Part shown: positions 1-8,040 of the stretch, piece by piece
Position numbering within the stretch: the first letter of the stretch is position 1
Layout: the number at the start of each line of letters is the position of its first letter
DNA from: Bradyrhizobium elkanii USDA 76
GTDB lineage: Bacteria > Pseudomonadota > Alphaproteobacteria > Rhizobiales > Xanthobacteraceae
NCBI RefSeq assembly: GCF_023278185.1
Contig: NZ_CP066356.1
Coordinates: forward strand, 4,828,001-4,892,000
Reading direction: 5' to 3'
Length of the DNA stretch: 64,000 bases
The notes under the pieces: model-generated
Databases searched by the model: none
What the model was told of the DNA's origin: nothing
The model's input: only the letters and a program-made list of their open reading frames with translations
Made by a program: the position numbers and the translations under genes

Positions 1-552
1 TGGCTCTGCCGCTACAAGACGCTGGCCGACGGTCGTCGCCAGATCGTCAATTTTGTCCTGCCGGGCGACAGCTGCGACGCCTGCGTTTATCTGCTGTCGG
101 TGATGGATCATTCGATCGGCGCACTGACCCCGGTTACCTACGCCGACATCAAGCGTCCGGTGTTCGAGCAGCTGCTGGCGAGCGACCGTTCGCTGGAGGA
201 AGCGCTCTGGTGCGAAACCATGGTGAGCAGCGCGATCCAGCGGGAATGGACGGTCAATATCGGGCGGCGCGTGGCGCTGGAGCGGGTCGCGCATCTGTTG
301 TGCGAACTCTATGAGCGCCTGCTGCCGGTTGGAATGATCGACGGCGATTCCTGCCTGTTTCCGATCACGCAGATGGATCTCGCCGATGCCACCGGCCTGT
401 CGGTGGTCCATGTCAACAGGACGCTGCAGGAGCTGCGCGGCTCCGGCCTGATCGTGCTGCGCGACCGCATACTGACGATCAACGACCTGAAGCAGCTCAA
501 GGACACGGCGCTGTTTTCGGCCGACTATCTGCACACCAAGCGGCACGGCTGA
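1..552 (+). CDS. Crp/Fnr-family transcriptional regulator (5' end outside window)
   Basis: The frame is open from base 1, so the gene starts upstream of the window and only its last 183 codons are visible. The first part looks like the second half of a cyclic-nucleotide-binding-type beta barrel, with VNFVLPGDSCD near codons 16-26. A long helix and a winged helix-turn-helix of the Crp/Fnr type follow, with ITQMDLADATGLSVVHVNRT around codons 121-140 as the DNA-reading unit. No cysteine cluster for an iron-sulfur centre is visible in this part, but the N-terminus is missing. It is followed by 233 bases without a gene. The family assignment is firm; the effector is unknown. Confidence 0.9.
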   Translation, partial: WLCRYKTLADGRRQIVNFVLPGDSCDACVYLLSVMDHSIGALTPVTYADIKRPVFEQLLASDRSLEEALWCETMVSSAIQREWTVNIGRRVALERVAHLLCELYERLLPVGMIDGDSCLFPITQMDLADATGLSVVHVNRTLQELRGSGLIVLRDRILTINDLKQLKDTALFSADYLHTKRHG

Positions 553-785
553 GACGCGGCAAGGTTCCGACGTCGGAGCTGACGCACCGACCGGCGTCAG
601 CTGTCGAACAGGTGGAAGTGCGGCCACAGCGATCGAGTAGAGCGCATCGACGGCTCCTCGATCTCGCCCGCCGGTCACGTCCAGCCGCCATGATGGTGAA
701 GGAACGTTCAGGAAAGTTCCGATCCTGTTCCTGCAACATGCGCGGACGCCGGTCGTTATCACGGCGTACTGGAAAGGAGGATGCC

Positions 786-1040
786 ATGACGAAGCTTACT
801 TACGCTCTTGCCGCAGTTGCGGCACTCTCGACAGCGGCACCGACCGTTGCGAGCGCGCAGGGTGTGGGCATCTATGTCGGCCGCGACCACGGCTACTACG
901 GCGATCGATATTATGGTGGCCCGCGCGTCGACGTATACCGGCATGACCGGGGCTGGCACCACGGCTGGTACAACCATCATCGCGACTACTACCGCGACCG
1001 CGGCTTCGTGATCCGTGGTCATGACTGGGACGACGACTAA
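786..1040 (+). CDS. Small secreted Tyr/His/Asp-rich protein
   Basis: An 84-residue protein with a classical signal peptide: Lys near the start, a hydrophobic Leu/Ala core and a likely cleavage site after ASA near residue 25. The mature part is rich in Gly, Tyr, His, Arg and Asp, with repeated RDxGYYG and HHxW-like motifs. The start is fixed by a strong ribosome site (GGAAAGGAGG) 5-6 bases before the ATG; the frame extends further upstream but without such a site. A textbook terminator follows at 1086. Similar short Tyr/His-rich periplasmic proteins are common in Bradyrhizobium. The function is unknown; metal or surface binding would only be a guess. Confidence 0.75.
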   Translation: MTKLTYALAAVAALSTAAPTVASAQGVGIYVGRDHGYYGDRYYGGPRVDVYRHDRGWHHGWYNHHRDYYRDRGFVIRGHDWDDD

Positions 1041-1085
1041 CGGTGCTGGTCGCACGTCGCGATAAGCAGATCGCGATGACCAATG

Positions 1086-1114
1086 AGGGCCTCGCTTCGG
1101 CGGGGCCCTTTTTT
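1086..1114 (+). terminator. Rho-independent terminator
   Basis: A ten-base-pair GC-rich stem (one G-T pair) with a TTCG tetraloop is followed by five T residues. It ends the small secreted-protein gene at 1040. Confidence 0.9.
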
Positions 1115-1204
1115 GTTGGCTTATCGCATCGCGCCGGTTCGTCCGCGTAGGAACCTTGGCTTCTCCACCCGATTGTCAGGACGAGAAGGACGGAGGAGGT
1201 TTTC

Positions 1205-1279
1205 ATGAACCAGTTGATTTATCTGGTCGGACTGATCGTGGTCATTTTGGCGATATTGTCGTTCTTCGGATTGCGGTAG
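1205..1279 (+). CDS. 24-residue hydrophobic membrane peptide
   Basis: A very short open frame encoding one transmembrane helix, MNQLIYLVGLIVVILAILSF and four more residues. It is preceded by an excellent ribosome site (GGAGGAGG, about 6 bases from the ATG) and ends 7 bases before the next gene, so the two are probably co-transcribed. Short single-helix proteins of this kind are frequent in rhizobia. The function is unknown. The call rests on the ribosome site, the hydrophobic content and the tight spacing. Confidence 0.6.
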   Translation: MNQLIYLVGLIVVILAILSFFGLR

Positions 1280-1286
1280 GCGCGCC

Positions 1287-2135
1287 ATGGATAACGAGCG
1301 AGGGCTTGCCGTGTCCGCCGCCAACAGGACCGGGCTTCGGCTGCAATGGAGCCCGGTCATCGCCGGCGCGTTGGCCGCGGCGGCGCTGTCGGTGATTTTG
1401 ATCGGCTTCGGCGCGGCGGTCGGATTGGGCGTGAGTTCAAGCTCGCCGTCGTGGCGCGACGCATCAGCCGCGCTCGCGTTGCTGTCGGGGCTGTATCTGA
1501 TCCTGCAGGCACTGGTGAGCTTCGGCGTCGGCGGCTACATCGCCGGCCGGGCCCAGCGCGTGATCGGCGCAACGCCATCCGACGAGATCGACAGCTGCGA
1601 CGGGCTTCACGGACTGACCGCCTGGGCGCTCGCCATCATCCTCGGTGCTACGATCGTCGGGCTGGTTGGCCTGTCGAGCGGGCGTCCGGTGGTCCAGAAC
1701 CGGCCATCTGCGACGGCCGCGGAGCCGTTGCTGAGCGCCGAGCTCGACCGTCTGTACCGGTCGCCGCGGCGTCCGGCCAATATCGATATCGGCTATGAGC
1801 GGGCGGAGGCGGGCCGCATCCTGCTGACGAGCTCCGGCCGCAGCGGCGTCAGCGCCGACGATCGCAGCTACCTGATCCAGCAGGTCGCGGCCGCGACCGG
1901 TCTGCCTGCTGCGGAGGCGGAGAAACGCGTCGACAGCGTGATGGGCGATGCCAGGACCGCCATCCAGCGGTCGCGGCGCAGCGCGGTGATTTTGGCATTC
2001 TCGGTTGCGGCGGCGCTGCTGTTCGGTGCGGTCGCCGCGTGGGCCGCGGCCGGCGCGGGCGGCCGTCACCGCGACGGGGCCGCGCTGCCGGAGTGGATGG
2101 GCGGCAGGCCGACGACGGCCGTGCCGATTGTCTGA
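1287..2135 (+). CDS. Conserved membrane protein of unknown function
   Basis: A 282-residue protein with hydrophobic segments near residues 22-47, 60-82, 108-130 and 228-256, and a soluble middle part (about 140-225) rich in Arg and Ala. The middle part reads like a substrate-free linker with no recognisable catalytic motif. It lies 7 bases after the small membrane peptide at 1205, so an operon is likely. I do not recognise a named family. The protein probably sits in the inner membrane, given the lack of a cleavable signal peptide. Confidence 0.7.
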   Translation: MDNERGLAVSAANRTGLRLQWSPVIAGALAAAALSVILIGFGAAVGLGVSSSSPSWRDASAALALLSGLYLILQALVSFGVGGYIAGRAQRVIGATPSDEIDSCDGLHGLTAWALAIILGATIVGLVGLSSGRPVVQNRPSATAAEPLLSAELDRLYRSPRRPANIDIGYERAEAGRILLTSSGRSGVSADDRSYLIQQVAAATGLPAAEAEKRVDSVMGDARTAIQRSRRSAVILAFSVAAALLFGAVAAWAAAGAGGRHRDGAALPEWMGGRPTTAVPIV

Positions 2136-2165
2136 TGCAGTTGTGTATGTCCTTCAAGGGAGACG

Positions 2166-2390
2166 ATGATGGCAACGATCTTGGTGATGGATCACTCCGG
2201 CGACACGAGGCAGCAATTCGATCCCGACAACAGCGAGCAGCTGGCCTGGGCGAATGCCCGCTTCGCCCAGCTCACGTCGGACGGCTACACTGCAGCAATT
2301 CGGCAGGCGACCGGAGAGGTGAGGTTGGTCCGCGCGCTTGACCCGACCGCCGAGGAAACCCTGTTCTATCCGAGGCTGGTCGGCGGTTGA
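2166..2390 (+). CDS. Small conserved hypothetical protein
   Basis: A 74-residue soluble protein starting MMATILVMDHSGDTRQQF. It contains an acidic stretch and a C-terminal PTAEETLFYPRLVGG-like tail. A possible ribosome site (AAGGGAG) lies just before the first ATG. It is 4 bases from the following gene, so translation is probably coupled. The pattern suggests a small conserved beta-type protein, as seen in other Bradyrhizobium genomes, but I cannot assign a function. Confidence 0.6.
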   Translation: MMATILVMDHSGDTRQQFDPDNSEQLAWANARFAQLTSDGYTAAIRQATGEVRLVRALDPTAEETLFYPRLVGG

Positions 2391-2394
2391 CGCC

Positions 2395-2838
2395 ATGCTC
2401 GCCCGTCTGCGCGAGATGCCCCTGCGGTCCGCGCTCCAAGGAGCCGCCAGCACGCTGCGTGCGACGCTGGCCGCGATCTGGGATCGCTGGAAAGCGTATG
2501 AGCGAATTGAGGCGCGCGGACTTGCGCTGCTGTCCGTTTGGCTGTCACCCGAGCAGCGGGCGCAATTCGAAAAGTATAATCGCTTCGACGTCATCGGCTC
2601 GGAGTCCGGCAAGCGATACCGGATTTGCTACGGCACCTCGACCAACGTCTACGAGATGGACGGCGGCGATCGCATCGTGCTGGGCTGGTGCTTCCGGCCC
2701 GTCGGCTCGCTGGTGGCGGGCGACGTGATGCTTGCCCAGAAAATCGCGCTCGAAACCGACGAACGCGGGGCGCTCATGGTTGCCAAGCCATTCCCGAGCT
2801 CCATGCCACCACGCGCAAATCTCCCTCCGGTCAGTTAG
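2395..2838 (+). CDS. Conserved hypothetical protein (LVAGDVMLAQKIALE motif)
   Basis: A 147-residue soluble protein. Its central part (about residues 55-120) has the pattern LSPEQRAQFEKYNRFDVIGS, then GKRYRICYGTSTNVYEMD and a closing WCFRPVGSLVAGDVMLAQK. I know this arrangement from several short rhizobial proteins of unknown role. The start at 2395 is chosen because it lies 4 bases after the previous stop; the open frame extends upstream through the previous gene and is not expected to be used. The C-terminal 25 residues are proline-rich and poorly conserved in appearance. The function is unknown. Confidence 0.6.
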   Translation: MLARLREMPLRSALQGAASTLRATLAAIWDRWKAYERIEARGLALLSVWLSPEQRAQFEKYNRFDVIGSESGKRYRICYGTSTNVYEMDGGDRIVLGWCFRPVGSLVAGDVMLAQKIALETDERGALMVAKPFPSSMPPRANLPPVS

Positions 2839-2892
2839 CGCTCGGTCCGCGCTGTCTCGCGTGGCGCGAGCTGTCGCGCGTTGCCGGGGGGA

Positions 2893-2917
2893 GGAACGTC
2901 GATCTTCCCGCCGGGTT
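2893..2917 (+). promoter_or_regulatory. Probable EcfG-type stress promoter
   Basis: GGAAC, 16 bases, then GGTT. The alphaproteobacterial EcfG consensus is GGAAC-N16/17-CGTT, so one base of the -10 element differs. It lies about 20-30 bases before the holin-like/BrkB pair. Confidence 0.5.
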
Positions 2918-2935
2918 GTCGGATGCCGACTTGCA

Positions 2936-3451
2936 ATGGACCTGGTCATGCGCGTCAATACCCGGCCGTCTTCGCTGAGCCTGATCTTCCGCTCCTACCT
3001 CGCGGACTTGCGACAATGGATGACGCGCTTGGTGACTGGCTACGCATTTGCATGCAGCTTCATGCTGGCGGGTGCGGTCTCGCTTCTGATCGCGATCGGG
3101 ATCGGGGTTGGCGCGGCTTTCCACGCCCTTGAAGTGCATTACGGCATCTGGATCGCATATGCCGCGATCGGCGGCGCCTTTGTCCTCCTCGGGATCCTGG
3201 GGCTGGTCATGGGCCGCGTGCTGCTCGCGCGTCCTGCGCCGGCCGTGCCGCGCCCGGGCCGACAGGCCGACATGCTCAAGCGCGCGATCGCGGTGCCCGT
3301 CGTGGCGCGGCTGATCGCTTCCAATCGGACGGGAGCAGGGGGGAGCGTAGATCCCACCACCCGGGCACTGGCCGCCGGGGCTGCAATCATGCTTGTCGGC
3401 TGGCTTGCTGCATCGCGCGCCCGGCGTCAGCGCGACGCGATCCAGGACTAG
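2936..3451 (+). CDS. Small membrane protein, phage-holin-III/6-like
   Basis: About 171 residues with two strong adjacent transmembrane helices (roughly residues 38-62 and 75-98), a basic C-terminal half and a weak third hydrophobic patch near residue 145. This layout resembles the Phage_holin_3_6 membrane proteins that often sit next to BrkB or stress genes in rhizobia. The assignment rests on architecture only. The start could also be the ATG at 2948. It ends 2 bases before the YihY/BrkB gene, so they form one unit. An EcfG-like promoter precedes it. Confidence 0.6.
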   Translation: MDLVMRVNTRPSSLSLIFRSYLADLRQWMTRLVTGYAFACSFMLAGAVSLLIAIGIGVGAAFHALEVHYGIWIAYAAIGGAFVLLGILGLVMGRVLLARPAPAVPRPGRQADMLKRAIAVPVVARLIASNRTGAGGSVDPTTRALAAGAAIMLVGWLAASRARRQRDAIQD

Positions 3452-3453
3452 CG

Positions 3454-4536
3454 ATGGCGCCGCGCAATTGGACGAACGACCTGATGCTCGCCGGCGCAGC
3501 AGCTCTGGCGACCTTGGCGATCTCTCGCCAACTGTCCCGATCGGAGCGGCCGTCCGATCGGGAGCAGGGCGTCGAACCCACGCTGGCGGAAACCCTGGAT
3601 CGCGGACGGCTTGCCGACACGCCACTTGAGATTCCGGCTGCCGGCTGGAAGGACATTCTGCTGCGCACCTATCAGCAGATCGGCGAGGACCGCCTGCTGG
3701 CCACCGCGGCCGGCGTCGTGTTCTACGGCTTGCTGGCGATCTTCCCGGCCATCACGGCGCTGGTCTCGAGCTACGGCCTGTTCGCCGATCCCTCCACGAT
3801 CTCATCGAACCTGCAGAGCCTGGCGCTGATGCTGCCGGAAGGCTCGTTTGCCATCGTCCAGGACCAGATCGCCCGCGTGCTCGCGAAGGGGACCTCGACG
3901 CTTGGCCTGACCTTTGCCGGCGGCCTGCTGATCGCGATCTGGAGCGCCAATGCCGGCATGAAGGCGATCTTCGATGCGCTCAACGTTGTCTATGACGAGA
4001 AGGAAAACCGCGGCTTCGTCAAACTCAACCTGATGTCCCTCGCGTTCACGATCGCCGGGCTGATTTCCATCATGCTGATGGTCGGAGCGGTGGTCGTCGT
4101 CCCGCTGCTGCTGCGGCAGGTTGGACTGGGCACGACGGCCGAACTCGTCATTCGGCTCGGACGGTGGCCGATCCTGGTGCTCCTGCTCCTCACCGCGCTT
4201 GCGGTGCTTTACCGCTATGGCCCGAGCCGAACTAGGCCGCGCTGGCAGTGGCTCAGCGTCGGCGCCGTTGCAGCGGCCGTGCTGTGGCTGGCCGGTTCGG
4301 TGCTGCTCTCCTGGTATCTGGCGAACTTCGGCGATTACAACGCGACCTACGGCTCGCTGGGGGCGGCCATCGGTCTGATGACGTGGATGTGGATGTCCGC
4401 CATCATCGTGCTGTGCGGGGCAGAGCTGAATTCAGAGATCGAGCATCAGACGATGCTCGATTCGACCGAGGGCCTCCGCAAGCCGCTCGGAGCGCGTGGC
4501 GCAACCATGGCCGACACGGTCGGCAGGGCGTCGTAA
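3454..4536 (+). CDS. YihY/BrkB-family inner-membrane protein
   Basis: A 360-residue protein of the YihY/virulence-factor-BrkB family. After a soluble N-terminus of about 60 residues comes the family hallmark WKDILLRTYQQIGEDRLLAT (about 67-86), a GVVFYGLLAIFPAITALVS helix, and four or five further membrane helices. It also has the family's YNATYGSLGAAIGLMTWMW motif and the AELNSEIEHQT C-terminal signature. The length is a little above the usual 290-320 because of the N-terminal extension. It is co-transcribed with the holin-like gene upstream. The family is associated with envelope integrity and possibly transport; the substrate is unknown. Confidence 0.9.
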   Translation: MAPRNWTNDLMLAGAAALATLAISRQLSRSERPSDREQGVEPTLAETLDRGRLADTPLEIPAAGWKDILLRTYQQIGEDRLLATAAGVVFYGLLAIFPAITALVSSYGLFADPSTISSNLQSLALMLPEGSFAIVQDQIARVLAKGTSTLGLTFAGGLLIAIWSANAGMKAIFDALNVVYDEKENRGFVKLNLMSLAFTIAGLISIMLMVGAVVVVPLLLRQVGLGTTAELVIRLGRWPILVLLLLTALAVLYRYGPSRTRPRWQWLSVGAVAAAVLWLAGSVLLSWYLANFGDYNATYGSLGAAIGLMTWMWMSAIIVLCGAELNSEIEHQTMLDSTEGLRKPLGARGATMADTVGRAS

Positions 4537-4568
4537 CCGGCGCAGACCCCGCAGCAGCGCACCCGGCA

Positions 4569-4814
4569 ATGAGCATAGGAACCAATGGCATGACCCGGAC
4601 TTATGCCAAAATGGTTGAGATCAACGTGCTGGAAAAACCGATCGAGCGGATCAAGCAAACCTGCGAGCTGATGGGCATCGCGGACAGGTTCGACCGCGCG
4701 CTTCCCGAGCTCGAGACCTTCCTCGAAGCCGAGATCGCGCAGGGCGAGGTCCGCGAGTCGAGGCTGACCCTTGACGGGCTCTGCTACCTGCGCCAGCTGC
4801 TGGCGCAGGCGTGA
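4569..4814 (+). CDS. Small conserved hypothetical protein
   Basis: An 81-residue, mostly helical soluble protein. An ATG at 4590 is an alternative start, giving MTRTYAKMVEINVLEKPIER. The sequence has alternating charged and hydrophobic residues typical of a small helical bundle and no Cys clusters. It ends 9 bases before the Cys-rich copper protein, so they are likely co-transcribed. I do not recognise a family. Confidence 0.55.
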   Translation: MSIGTNGMTRTYAKMVEINVLEKPIERIKQTCELMGIADRFDRALPELETFLEAEIAQGEVRESRLTLDGLCYLRQLLAQA

Positions 4815-4823
4815 GGTACCGAC

Positions 4824-5153
4824 ATGGCATTCTCTGAGGAAATGAACCGATGCGTCGAGACCTGTCTGTCCTGCTATAGGACCTGTCTCGGCACGGCCAT
4901 GAACCATTGTCTCGTCACCGGCGGCAAGCATGTCGAGCCGGCGCATTTCCGATTGATGATGGCCTGTGCGGAAATGTGCCGGACGGCGGCCCATTTCATG
5001 CTGATCAACACCCCGCATCACAAGCACACCTGCCGGGAATGCGCGGAGATCTGCGGTGAATGCGCCGAGGATTGCGATCGCGTCGGCGGCATGGACGAAT
5101 GCGTGGCGATGTGCCGTGCGTGCGCGGAATCCTGCCGCAAGATGGCGGCTTGA
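4824..5153 (+). CDS. Cys-rich four-helix copper-storage-like protein (DUF326/Csp type)
   Basis: A 109-residue protein with 16 cysteines (10, 14, 17, 21, 29, 48, 52, 70, 73, 77, 80, 84, 93, 97, 100, 104), spaced CxxxC and CxxC along predicted helices. This is the layout of the DUF326/Csp copper-storage proteins, in which thiols line the core of a four-helix bundle and bind many Cu(I) ions. There is no signal peptide, so it is probably the cytosolic type. His residues near 64-68 could cap the metal core. The copper role is inferred from the family. It fits the copper genes at 35-44 kb, although it lies far from them. Confidence 0.88.
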   Translation: MAFSEEMNRCVETCLSCYRTCLGTAMNHCLVTGGKHVEPAHFRLMMACAEMCRTAAHFMLINTPHHKHTCRECAEICGECAEDCDRVGGMDECVAMCRACAESCRKMAA

Positions 5154-5174
5154 CGGCGCGGGCTCGCCGTTCGG

Positions 5175-5273
5175 TCAATCGGAGCTGACGTAGTGGGCGC
5201 GCCAGAGCAGCGCCGTGACGATCAGGGCGATGACCCCGGCGGCAATCACGATCCAAGGGACATAGTCGGCCAT
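5175..5273 (-). CDS. 32-residue single-helix membrane peptide
   Basis: The short frame encodes MADYVPWIVIAAGVIALIVT and twelve more residues: one transmembrane helix and a short basic tail. It lies 71 bases downstream of the CBS-domain gene on the same strand and may be its operon partner. An 11-bp inverted repeat sits between them. The ribosome site is not strong. The call is supported mainly by the hydrophobic profile. Confidence 0.45.
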   Translation of the reverse strand: MADYVPWIVIAAGVIALIVTALLWRAHYVSSD

Positions 5274-5286
5274 TGGCGCACCTGAC

Positions 5287-5335
5287 GCTCCGCTTCGAGA
5301 GCCAGGCCTTTGCGAGCCAGCGCGCGAAGCGGAGC
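5287..5335. repeat. Inverted repeat between CBS gene and small membrane peptide
   Basis: GCTCCGCTTCG and its exact reverse complement are separated by 27 bases. This could fold as a hairpin in the transcript, but no T tract follows, so a terminator is not claimed. Confidence 0.5.
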
Positions 5336-5344
5336 CGTGTAAGT

Positions 5345-5776
5345 CTAGAGTTGCGCGTGCTGGGTGGTCGGGCGCGAGATCTGGCTGAGCGCCATGCCGG
5401 TGCCATCGCTGGCCTGGATCAGGGCGATATCCCCGAGCGCGATGATTCCGACCAGGCGCTTGTCCCGGCTCAGCACCGGCAGGCGCCGAACCTGGATCGC
5501 ACCCATGTTCTGCGCGATGTCCTCGAGCTCCTGATCCTCGAAACAATACTTCACCTCGGCCGTCATGACGTCGCCGACCCGCGAGTCGGGGCCGCGACCC
5601 ATTCCGATGCCGCGAAGCGCGATGTCGCGGTCCGTGATCATGCCGACCAGGCGCTCGCCATCGGCAACCGGCAGCAGGCCGACACCGAGCGCGGCCATCG
5701 CTTCTGCGGCATCGCGGAGCGTATCGTCGGGGGTGCACAGCTGGACGTCAGGTGTCATCGCGTCGCAAACCTTCAT
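5345..5776 (-). CDS. Tandem CBS-domain protein
   Basis: A 143-residue protein made almost entirely of two CBS motifs, about residues 7-56 and 71-122. Each shows the conserved end of the motif: GMITDRDIALRG in the first and GIIALGDIALIQ in the second. Such stand-alone pairs (Bateman modules) bind adenosyl nucleotides and act as energy sensors. No enzymatic domain is attached. A good EcfG-type promoter 38-63 bases upstream places it in the general stress response, which is typical of these short CBS proteins in rhizobia. The partner is unknown. Confidence 0.9.
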   Translation of the reverse strand: MKVCDAMTPDVQLCTPDDTLRDAAEAMAALGVGLLPVADGERLVGMITDRDIALRGIGMGRGPDSRVGDVMTAEVKYCFEDQELEDIAQNMGAIQVRRLPVLSRDKRLVGIIALGDIALIQASDGTGMALSQISRPTTQHAQL

Positions 5777-5813
5777 GCTCGCCTCTCCATGTGGCTGGTT
5801 GCGTCAACGGCCT

Positions 5814-5839
5814 AACGATGCGGCCCGGAACGGCGTTCC
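5814..5839 (-). promoter_or_regulatory. EcfG-type stress promoter of the CBS gene
   Basis: On the minus strand: GGAAC (5839-5835), 17 bases, CGTT (5817-5814). Start of transcription would be about 30 bases before the ATG at 5776. Confidence 0.65.
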
Positions 5840-5978
5840 TAACTTTGTCGCCGCGGCCAGGACGCAGGCGACCAACGGGAACGAAGCGTAGGCGTCGGCC
5901 GGCCGTGGTGCTACTTGCCGTTCTCGGTGGTCACCTCGAAGGACCTGACGATGGATCGAGCGGTGATCAGCCCTCGCT

Positions 5979-7226
5979 TCAAGGCTTGGTGATTCCGTTG
6001 CGCTGGGCGAGGTCGGCTTCCCAGCCGAACACCGAGCGGCCGTCGAGCGCAGGAGAACGGGCCCGCTCGTTCGCGACAAACGCCTCGAAGGAGGGGCCGG
6101 TGGCGGTTCGTTCCAGCCTGCGGGCCTGATCGTCGAGCCGCTTCAAGGCCTGCATCTCCTCGTCGCGGCCGAGCCTTGCCTGCTGCACGGCCGATTTCAG
6201 CACGCGGATGGTCTCGTCATAGACCTTGATCGGCACCGGGAAGGGATGACGGTCCTTGCCGCCATGGGCGAGCGAGAAGCGTGCCGGGTCGCGGAAGCGG
6301 TAGGGCGTCCCGTGAACGACCTCGGCGACCATCGCGAGCGACTGCACCGTGCGGGCGCCGACGCCGGGCGTCAGCAGCAGCTCGGGAAAATCCAGCGGCC
6401 CGCGATCGATAGCCGCGGCCAAGGTGCCGTGCAGGCGGCGCACGAACACGTCGCTCGAGCGCACGTCGTGATGCGCGGGCATGATCAGGTGCAGGAGGTC
6501 CGGCTGCGCAGCTGCGCTCTGCGTCAGCTCGGCATATTCGCGCGTGATGCCGTCCGGCCCCAGCGCGGCGAGCAGATCAAGCTGCGCCTGGCGTGAGCTT
6601 TCGGCGCGGTGATCGGTGAGATTGACGATCTCGCCCTGCGTCGGTCCGTCGATCGCGCTATGCGGCTCGTCGACGAAGCTGCGCAGGCCCTCGGAGTGCC
6701 AGTGATAGCGGCGGGCCTGCCGCTTGTCGCCGTTCATGCCTTGCTGGACGACGGTCCATTTGCCGTCGTCGGTGACGAAGAAGCCGTGCAGGTAGAGCTC
6801 GAAGCCGTCCTGCACCGCGGCGCTGTCGACCTTGGCCACCAGCCGGCTCGCGCGGGTCAGGGCGGCACCGTCGAATCCGACGCGGTCGCCGAGGGCGGAC
6901 AGTTCATCGGGCGTGCGGCGCGAATGCTTGCCGCGGCCGCCGCAGACGTGGATTCCGAGCTCGCCTTGCAGCGGCGCCAGACCTCGCTTCAGCGCGCCGA
7001 TCACGCTGGTGGTGATGCCGGACGAGTGCCAGTCCATGCCCATCGCGGCGCCGAACGACTGAAACCAGAATGGATGCGAAAGTCGCTGCAAAAAGGCATC
7101 GCGGCCGTAATGGTGGACGATGGCCTCGGTGATGATGCCGCCCAGCGTCGCCATGCGCGCCGCCAGCCATGGCGGCACGCGGCCGCCATGGAGCGGAAGA
7201 TCGGCGCTGCCGGTGCGTCGGGCCAT
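5979..7226 (-). CDS. DUF763-family protein
   Basis: A 415-residue protein starting with the family hallmark MARRTGSADLPLHGGRVPPW. Internal signatures GGRGKHSRRTPDEL and LYLHGFFVTDDGKWTVVQQG also match DUF763. The family is found in archaea and bacteria and is sometimes described as nuclease-like; no biochemical role is established. The start at 7226 is chosen because it reproduces the family N-terminus; the frame stays open 10 codons further upstream. The C-terminal 40 residues are Arg-rich. It stands alone between stress genes with no obvious operon partner. Confidence 0.88.
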   Translation of the reverse strand: MARRTGSADLPLHGGRVPPWLAARMATLGGIITEAIVHHYGRDAFLQRLSHPFWFQSFGAAMGMDWHSSGITTSVIGALKRGLAPLQGELGIHVCGGRGKHSRRTPDELSALGDRVGFDGAALTRASRLVAKVDSAAVQDGFELYLHGFFVTDDGKWTVVQQGMNGDKRQARRYHWHSEGLRSFVDEPHSAIDGPTQGEIVNLTDHRAESSRQAQLDLLAALGPDGITREYAELTQSAAAQPDLLHLIMPAHHDVRSSDVFVRRLHGTLAAAIDRGPLDFPELLLTPGVGARTVQSLAMVAEVVHGTPYRFRDPARFSLAHGGKDRHPFPVPIKVYDETIRVLKSAVQQARLGRDEEMQALKRLDDQARRLERTATGPSFEAFVANERARSPALDGRSVFGWEADLAQRNGITKP

Positions 7227-7313
7227 CGGGCTCCCAGATGCTGAATCGGCGTCCAATCTACCAGCAAATGCGAGGGAGTGTACAAAGCGGACGTCGCTTC
7301 ATCGCGCGTCTCG

Positions 7314-7802
7314 TCAGGCGGCTTCGGCGTTGATGCCGCTGACGGCGAGCTTGGTGAGCGCTTCATCCGTCTTCTTTTCCTCGGCCAGGGTCTGGTCGAT
7401 GAGCTTGACCGCATCCTTCATGCTGAGCTTCGTAGCCCACGCCTTCAAGGTGCCGTAGCGGGCGATCTCGTAATGCTCGACCGCCTGGGCTGCCGAGAGC
7501 AGGCCCGCGTCGAGCGCCGGCGTGTCGGCATACTCCTCCATGATCTCCTTGCCCTCGTCGATGATCCCCTCGATGGCGTCGCACTTCTTGCCGCGCGCCG
7601 GCTTGCCCATCAGGTCGAAGATCTGCTCGAGCCGCTCGATCTGTCCTTCGGTCTCGTCATGATGCTTCTCGAAGGCCGCGCGCAGGTCGTCGGACTCGGC
7701 GGCCTTGGCCATCCGCGGCAACGCCTTCAGGATCTGCTTTTCCGCGTAGTAAATGTCCTTGAGGGTATCGAGGAAGAGGGCGCTGAGATCCTTGTCCGGC
7801 AT
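7314..7802 (-). CDS. DUF892/YciE-YciF ferritin-like protein
   Basis: A 162-residue all-helical protein. It contains LFLDTLKDIYYAEKQILKAL near residues 10-29 and Glu/His pairs (EKHH, EGQIERLEQIF, EHYEIARYGTL) that supply the di-iron ligands in the YciE/YciF ferritin-like family (DUF892). These proteins are induced by stress and thought to handle iron or peroxides. The start at 7802 gives the family N-terminus MPDKDLSALF. An EcfG-type promoter lies upstream, and the CsbD gene diverges with its own, so the two form a bidirectional stress locus. Confidence 0.9.
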   Translation of the reverse strand: MPDKDLSALFLDTLKDIYYAEKQILKALPRMAKAAESDDLRAAFEKHHDETEGQIERLEQIFDLMGKPARGKKCDAIEGIIDEGKEIMEEYADTPALDAGLLSAAQAVEHYEIARYGTLKAWATKLSMKDAVKLIDQTLAEEKKTDEALTKLAVSGINAEAA

Positions 7803-7840
7803 TGGTCGCTCCGTGTGTTGGGTGAACAGTTCGGAGTGCC

Positions 7841-7865
7841 AACACGAGTGCGAAAAGCAAGTTCC
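7841..7865 (-). promoter_or_regulatory. EcfG-type promoter of the DUF892 gene
   Basis: On the minus strand: GGAAC (7865-7861), 16 bases, TGTT (7844-7841). One base differs from the GGAAC-N16-CGTT consensus. Confidence 0.55.
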
Positions 7866-7984
7866 TATCCTTGATCGATGCGCGGCAAAGCGCCTCGTCG
7901 GCCGTCGCGCATTCAAGCGCGCTACGATGGAGCTTGGTCGGATTGCGAAGTCTGGATTGCGAAGTCTTGCCGCAACGCGGCTTC

Positions 7985-8009
7985 GGAACGAAGCCTCGGC
8001 CGGCCCGTT
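7985..8009 (+). promoter_or_regulatory. EcfG-type promoter of the CsbD gene
   Basis: GGAAC, 16 bases, CGTT: a perfect match to the alphaproteobacterial general-stress sigma factor consensus, 32 bases before the CsbD start codon. Confidence 0.75.
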
Positions 8010-8040
8010 GGTCGATCTCATCGTTCAAGGGAGAAACGCA

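Noticed and set aside
1152..1178. GGAAC upstream of the 24-residue peptide at 1205
   Set aside because: No CGTT-like -10 at the correct distance.
5804..6079. Minus-strand frame beyond the DUF763 stop
   Set aside because: No ribosome site, and its sequence overlaps the CBS promoter and the DUF763 tail.
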